Assembly: GCA_031273515.1 (NCBI GenBank)
Contig: JAISRU010000046.1
Location: forward strand, 1 to 6,393
DNA: 6,393 nt
Direction: 5' to 3'
From: Bacteroidales bacterium
GTDB taxonomy: Bacteria; Bacteroidota; Bacteroidia; Bacteroidales; WCHB1-69
Positions within the stretch are counted from its first letter, which is position 1. Every line of letters begins with the position of its first letter. This document shows positions 5,674-6,393 of the stretch, in pieces. The position numbers and the translations under genes were made by a program. The notes beneath the pieces were generated by a model. That model did no database searches, had not been told where the DNA came from, and saw only the letters and a list, made by a program, of their open reading frames with translations.

Positions 5674-5681
5674 TACCTTTG
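5674..5681 (+). promoter_or_regulatory. -7 box (TACCTTTG) for the IS transposase
   Basis: TACCTTTG matches TAnnTTTG exactly and lies 23 bp before the ATG at 5704, inside the IS left end as is usual for IS promoters. A -33 box is poor (TTTA near 5651). Confidence 0.6.
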
Positions 5682-5703
5682 CGTCAAAAGACAAATAGAT
5701 ATT

Positions 5704-6247
5704 ATGATAGATATAGATCATTATTTTTGTACGAACGAAGCGTGTAAGTGTTACGGTCTTCGTTCTCAGGGAAACTTGATAAAGGCGGGCACCTACATTA
5801 AGCAGGGAGAGAAGAAACAAATGTTCAGATGTAAGATTTGCGGGACTCGTTTTTCGGAAACACGCAACACCATTTTCTTTAACAGTCACTACGACAGTGC
5901 AACAATAGGGAAAATCATACGCTGTATTGCCGAAGGCAATGGGGTTCGTTCCACTGCCAGAATTCTTGGTTTGAGCAAAGATGCGGTGAATGCCGTGGTA
6001 CTTAAAGCGGGTCATCATGCTGATGCGATTATGTGTAATTTGCCGCGGAATTTACATTTGCCAGAGTGTCAAATGGATGAATTATGGAGTTTTATCAATA
6101 AAAAAAACGCTATCTGCAAAGGATTTGGAACGTGAGTATGGCGCCATCTGTATATGGACAGCCTTTGATCCCAACAGCCGCTTGCTTATTTGTCATTATG
6201 TTGGCGATCGCACGCTTGAAAATTGTAGAGCCTGTTTTAATCCGTAA
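5704..6247 (+). pseudogene. IS1-like transposase, frameshifted and 3'-truncated
   Basis: Starts MIDIDHYFCTNEACKCYG (ATG 5704) with a Cys-rich finger completed by FRCKICGTRFSE. A helix-turn-helix region follows (GNGVRSTARILGLSKDAVNAVV), then the first catalytic Asp in QMDELWSFI. At a run of eight A (6100-6107) the conserved frame is lost: the first frame ends at 6135. The family-like continuation (TLSAKDLEREYG, IWTAFDPNSRLL, VGDRTLENCR) lies in the +1 frame and stops at 6247. Removing one A joins the two. After TLENCR homology ends and the C-terminal half, with the other catalytic Asp and Glu, is missing. It corresponds to roughly the first half of a 300-350 residue IS1-like transposase. It cannot be active in cis. 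Confidence 0.85.
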
Positions 6248-6274
6248 CTTTCCCTTATTTTTACGTAAGAGGTG

Positions 6275-6310
6275 AAAAAATCCATATAGACATTGTTATA
6301 TGGATTTTTT
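6275..6310. terminator. 14-bp perfect AT-rich hairpin with T tract
   Basis: AAAAAATCCATATA (6275-6288) pairs perfectly with TATATGGATTTTTT (6297-6310) around an 8-nt loop, GACATTGT. Because of the A run on one side and the T run on the other, it could end transcription from both directions. On the plus strand it closes the transposase relic. It also overlaps the -33 region of the promoter just downstream. Confidence 0.6.
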
Positions 6311-6322
6311 TGTGTACCTTTG
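6293..6322 (+). promoter_or_regulatory. Promoter of the gene at 6363
   Basis: The -7 box TACCTTTG (6315-6322) is perfect. A TTG (6293-6295) lies about 19 bp upstream and can serve as the -33 box. Transcription would start near 6328-6330, giving a short A/T-rich leader of about 35 nt to ATG 6363. Confidence 0.7.
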
Positions 6323-6325
6323 CAG

Positions 6326-6341
6326 TTACGTATATACGTAA
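6326..6341. promoter_or_regulatory. Operator-like 16-bp perfect palindrome
   Basis: TTACGTATATACGTAA is a perfect palindrome beginning 4 bp after the -7 box, so it covers the predicted transcription start. A related 8-bp palindrome, TTACGTAA, lies upstream at 6261-6268. The position is that of a repressor site. The regulator is not identified. Confidence 0.5.
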
Positions 6342-6362
6342 TATCATCAAATATTTTAAATC

Positions 6363-6393
6363 ATGGATAAGGAAATATCTAAGCATCCAGAAT
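6363..6393 (+). CDS. N-terminus of an unidentified gene, runs off the right edge
   Basis: ATG 6363 opens MDKEISKHPE before the window ends. Support comes from the strong Bacteroidota promoter and the A/T-rich leader just upstream (AATATCATCAAATATTTTAAATC). Ten residues do not allow a family call. The start is polar, with no sign of a signal peptide, so a cytoplasmic protein is more likely. The operator-like palindrome upstream suggests regulated expression, perhaps autoregulated. Confidence 0.5.
   Translation, partial: MDKEISKHPE

Noticed and set aside
6102..6108. A AAA AAC slippery heptamer as an IS1-type programmed -1 frameshift
   Set aside because: The heptamer is in the right phase, but the -1 frame after it (RYLQRIWNVS...) does not resemble a transposase. 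The conserved continuation is in the +1 frame, so a simple indel in the A run explains it better.

Overview
The window looks like chromosomal DNA of a Bacteroidota, most likely Bacteroidales. The evidence is low GC, promoters with a TAnnTTTG -7 box (TACTTTTG, TACCTTTG twice), A-rich leaders without strong Shine-Dalgarno sequences, F-terminal outer-membrane barrel proteins, and relic IS1-type transposons. The genus cannot be told from this sequence alone.

Layout. (1) Positions 1-1294, minus strand: two tandem paralogous outer-membrane beta-barrel proteins, followed 8 bp later by the first 29 codons of a membrane-targeted protein that runs off the left edge. (2) Positions 1295-2445: a 166-residue membrane-anchored protein of unknown function on the plus strand. 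It is bracketed by two related mosaic intergenic repeats that start with AATTGAGAATTG and end with ATTCTCAATT. (3) Positions 2430-2933: an internally deleted IS1-family element, abutted by a 144-bp MITE-like unit that carries the same end sequence. (4) Positions 2947-5346, minus strand: an overlapping three-gene operon. It encodes a HlyD/YbhG-type periplasmic adaptor lipoprotein, an ABC ATPase resembling the N-terminal nucleotide-binding domain of YbhF, and adenine phosphoribosyltransferase. The second ATPase and the permeases expected for such an exporter are absent, and apt sits where they would normally follow. (5) Positions 5347-6247: an intergenic repeat region, a perfect palindrome that looks like two outward-facing IS ends, and a frameshifted, 3'-truncated IS1-like transposase. 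(6) Positions 6248-6393: a strong AT-rich hairpin, a promoter, a perfect 16-bp operator-like palindrome at the predicted transcription start, and the first ten codons of a new gene.

How the parts fit. The adaptor and ATPase would form part of an envelope export machine that is incomplete here. apt salvages adenine and is probably a translationally coupled passenger. The rest is mostly relics of mobile elements and dispersed repeats. I see no complete new defence or metabolic system. The points most worth following are the operator and hairpin at the right end, the end-sharing IS/MITE cluster, the repeat-bracketed orphan gene and the truncated exporter operon.
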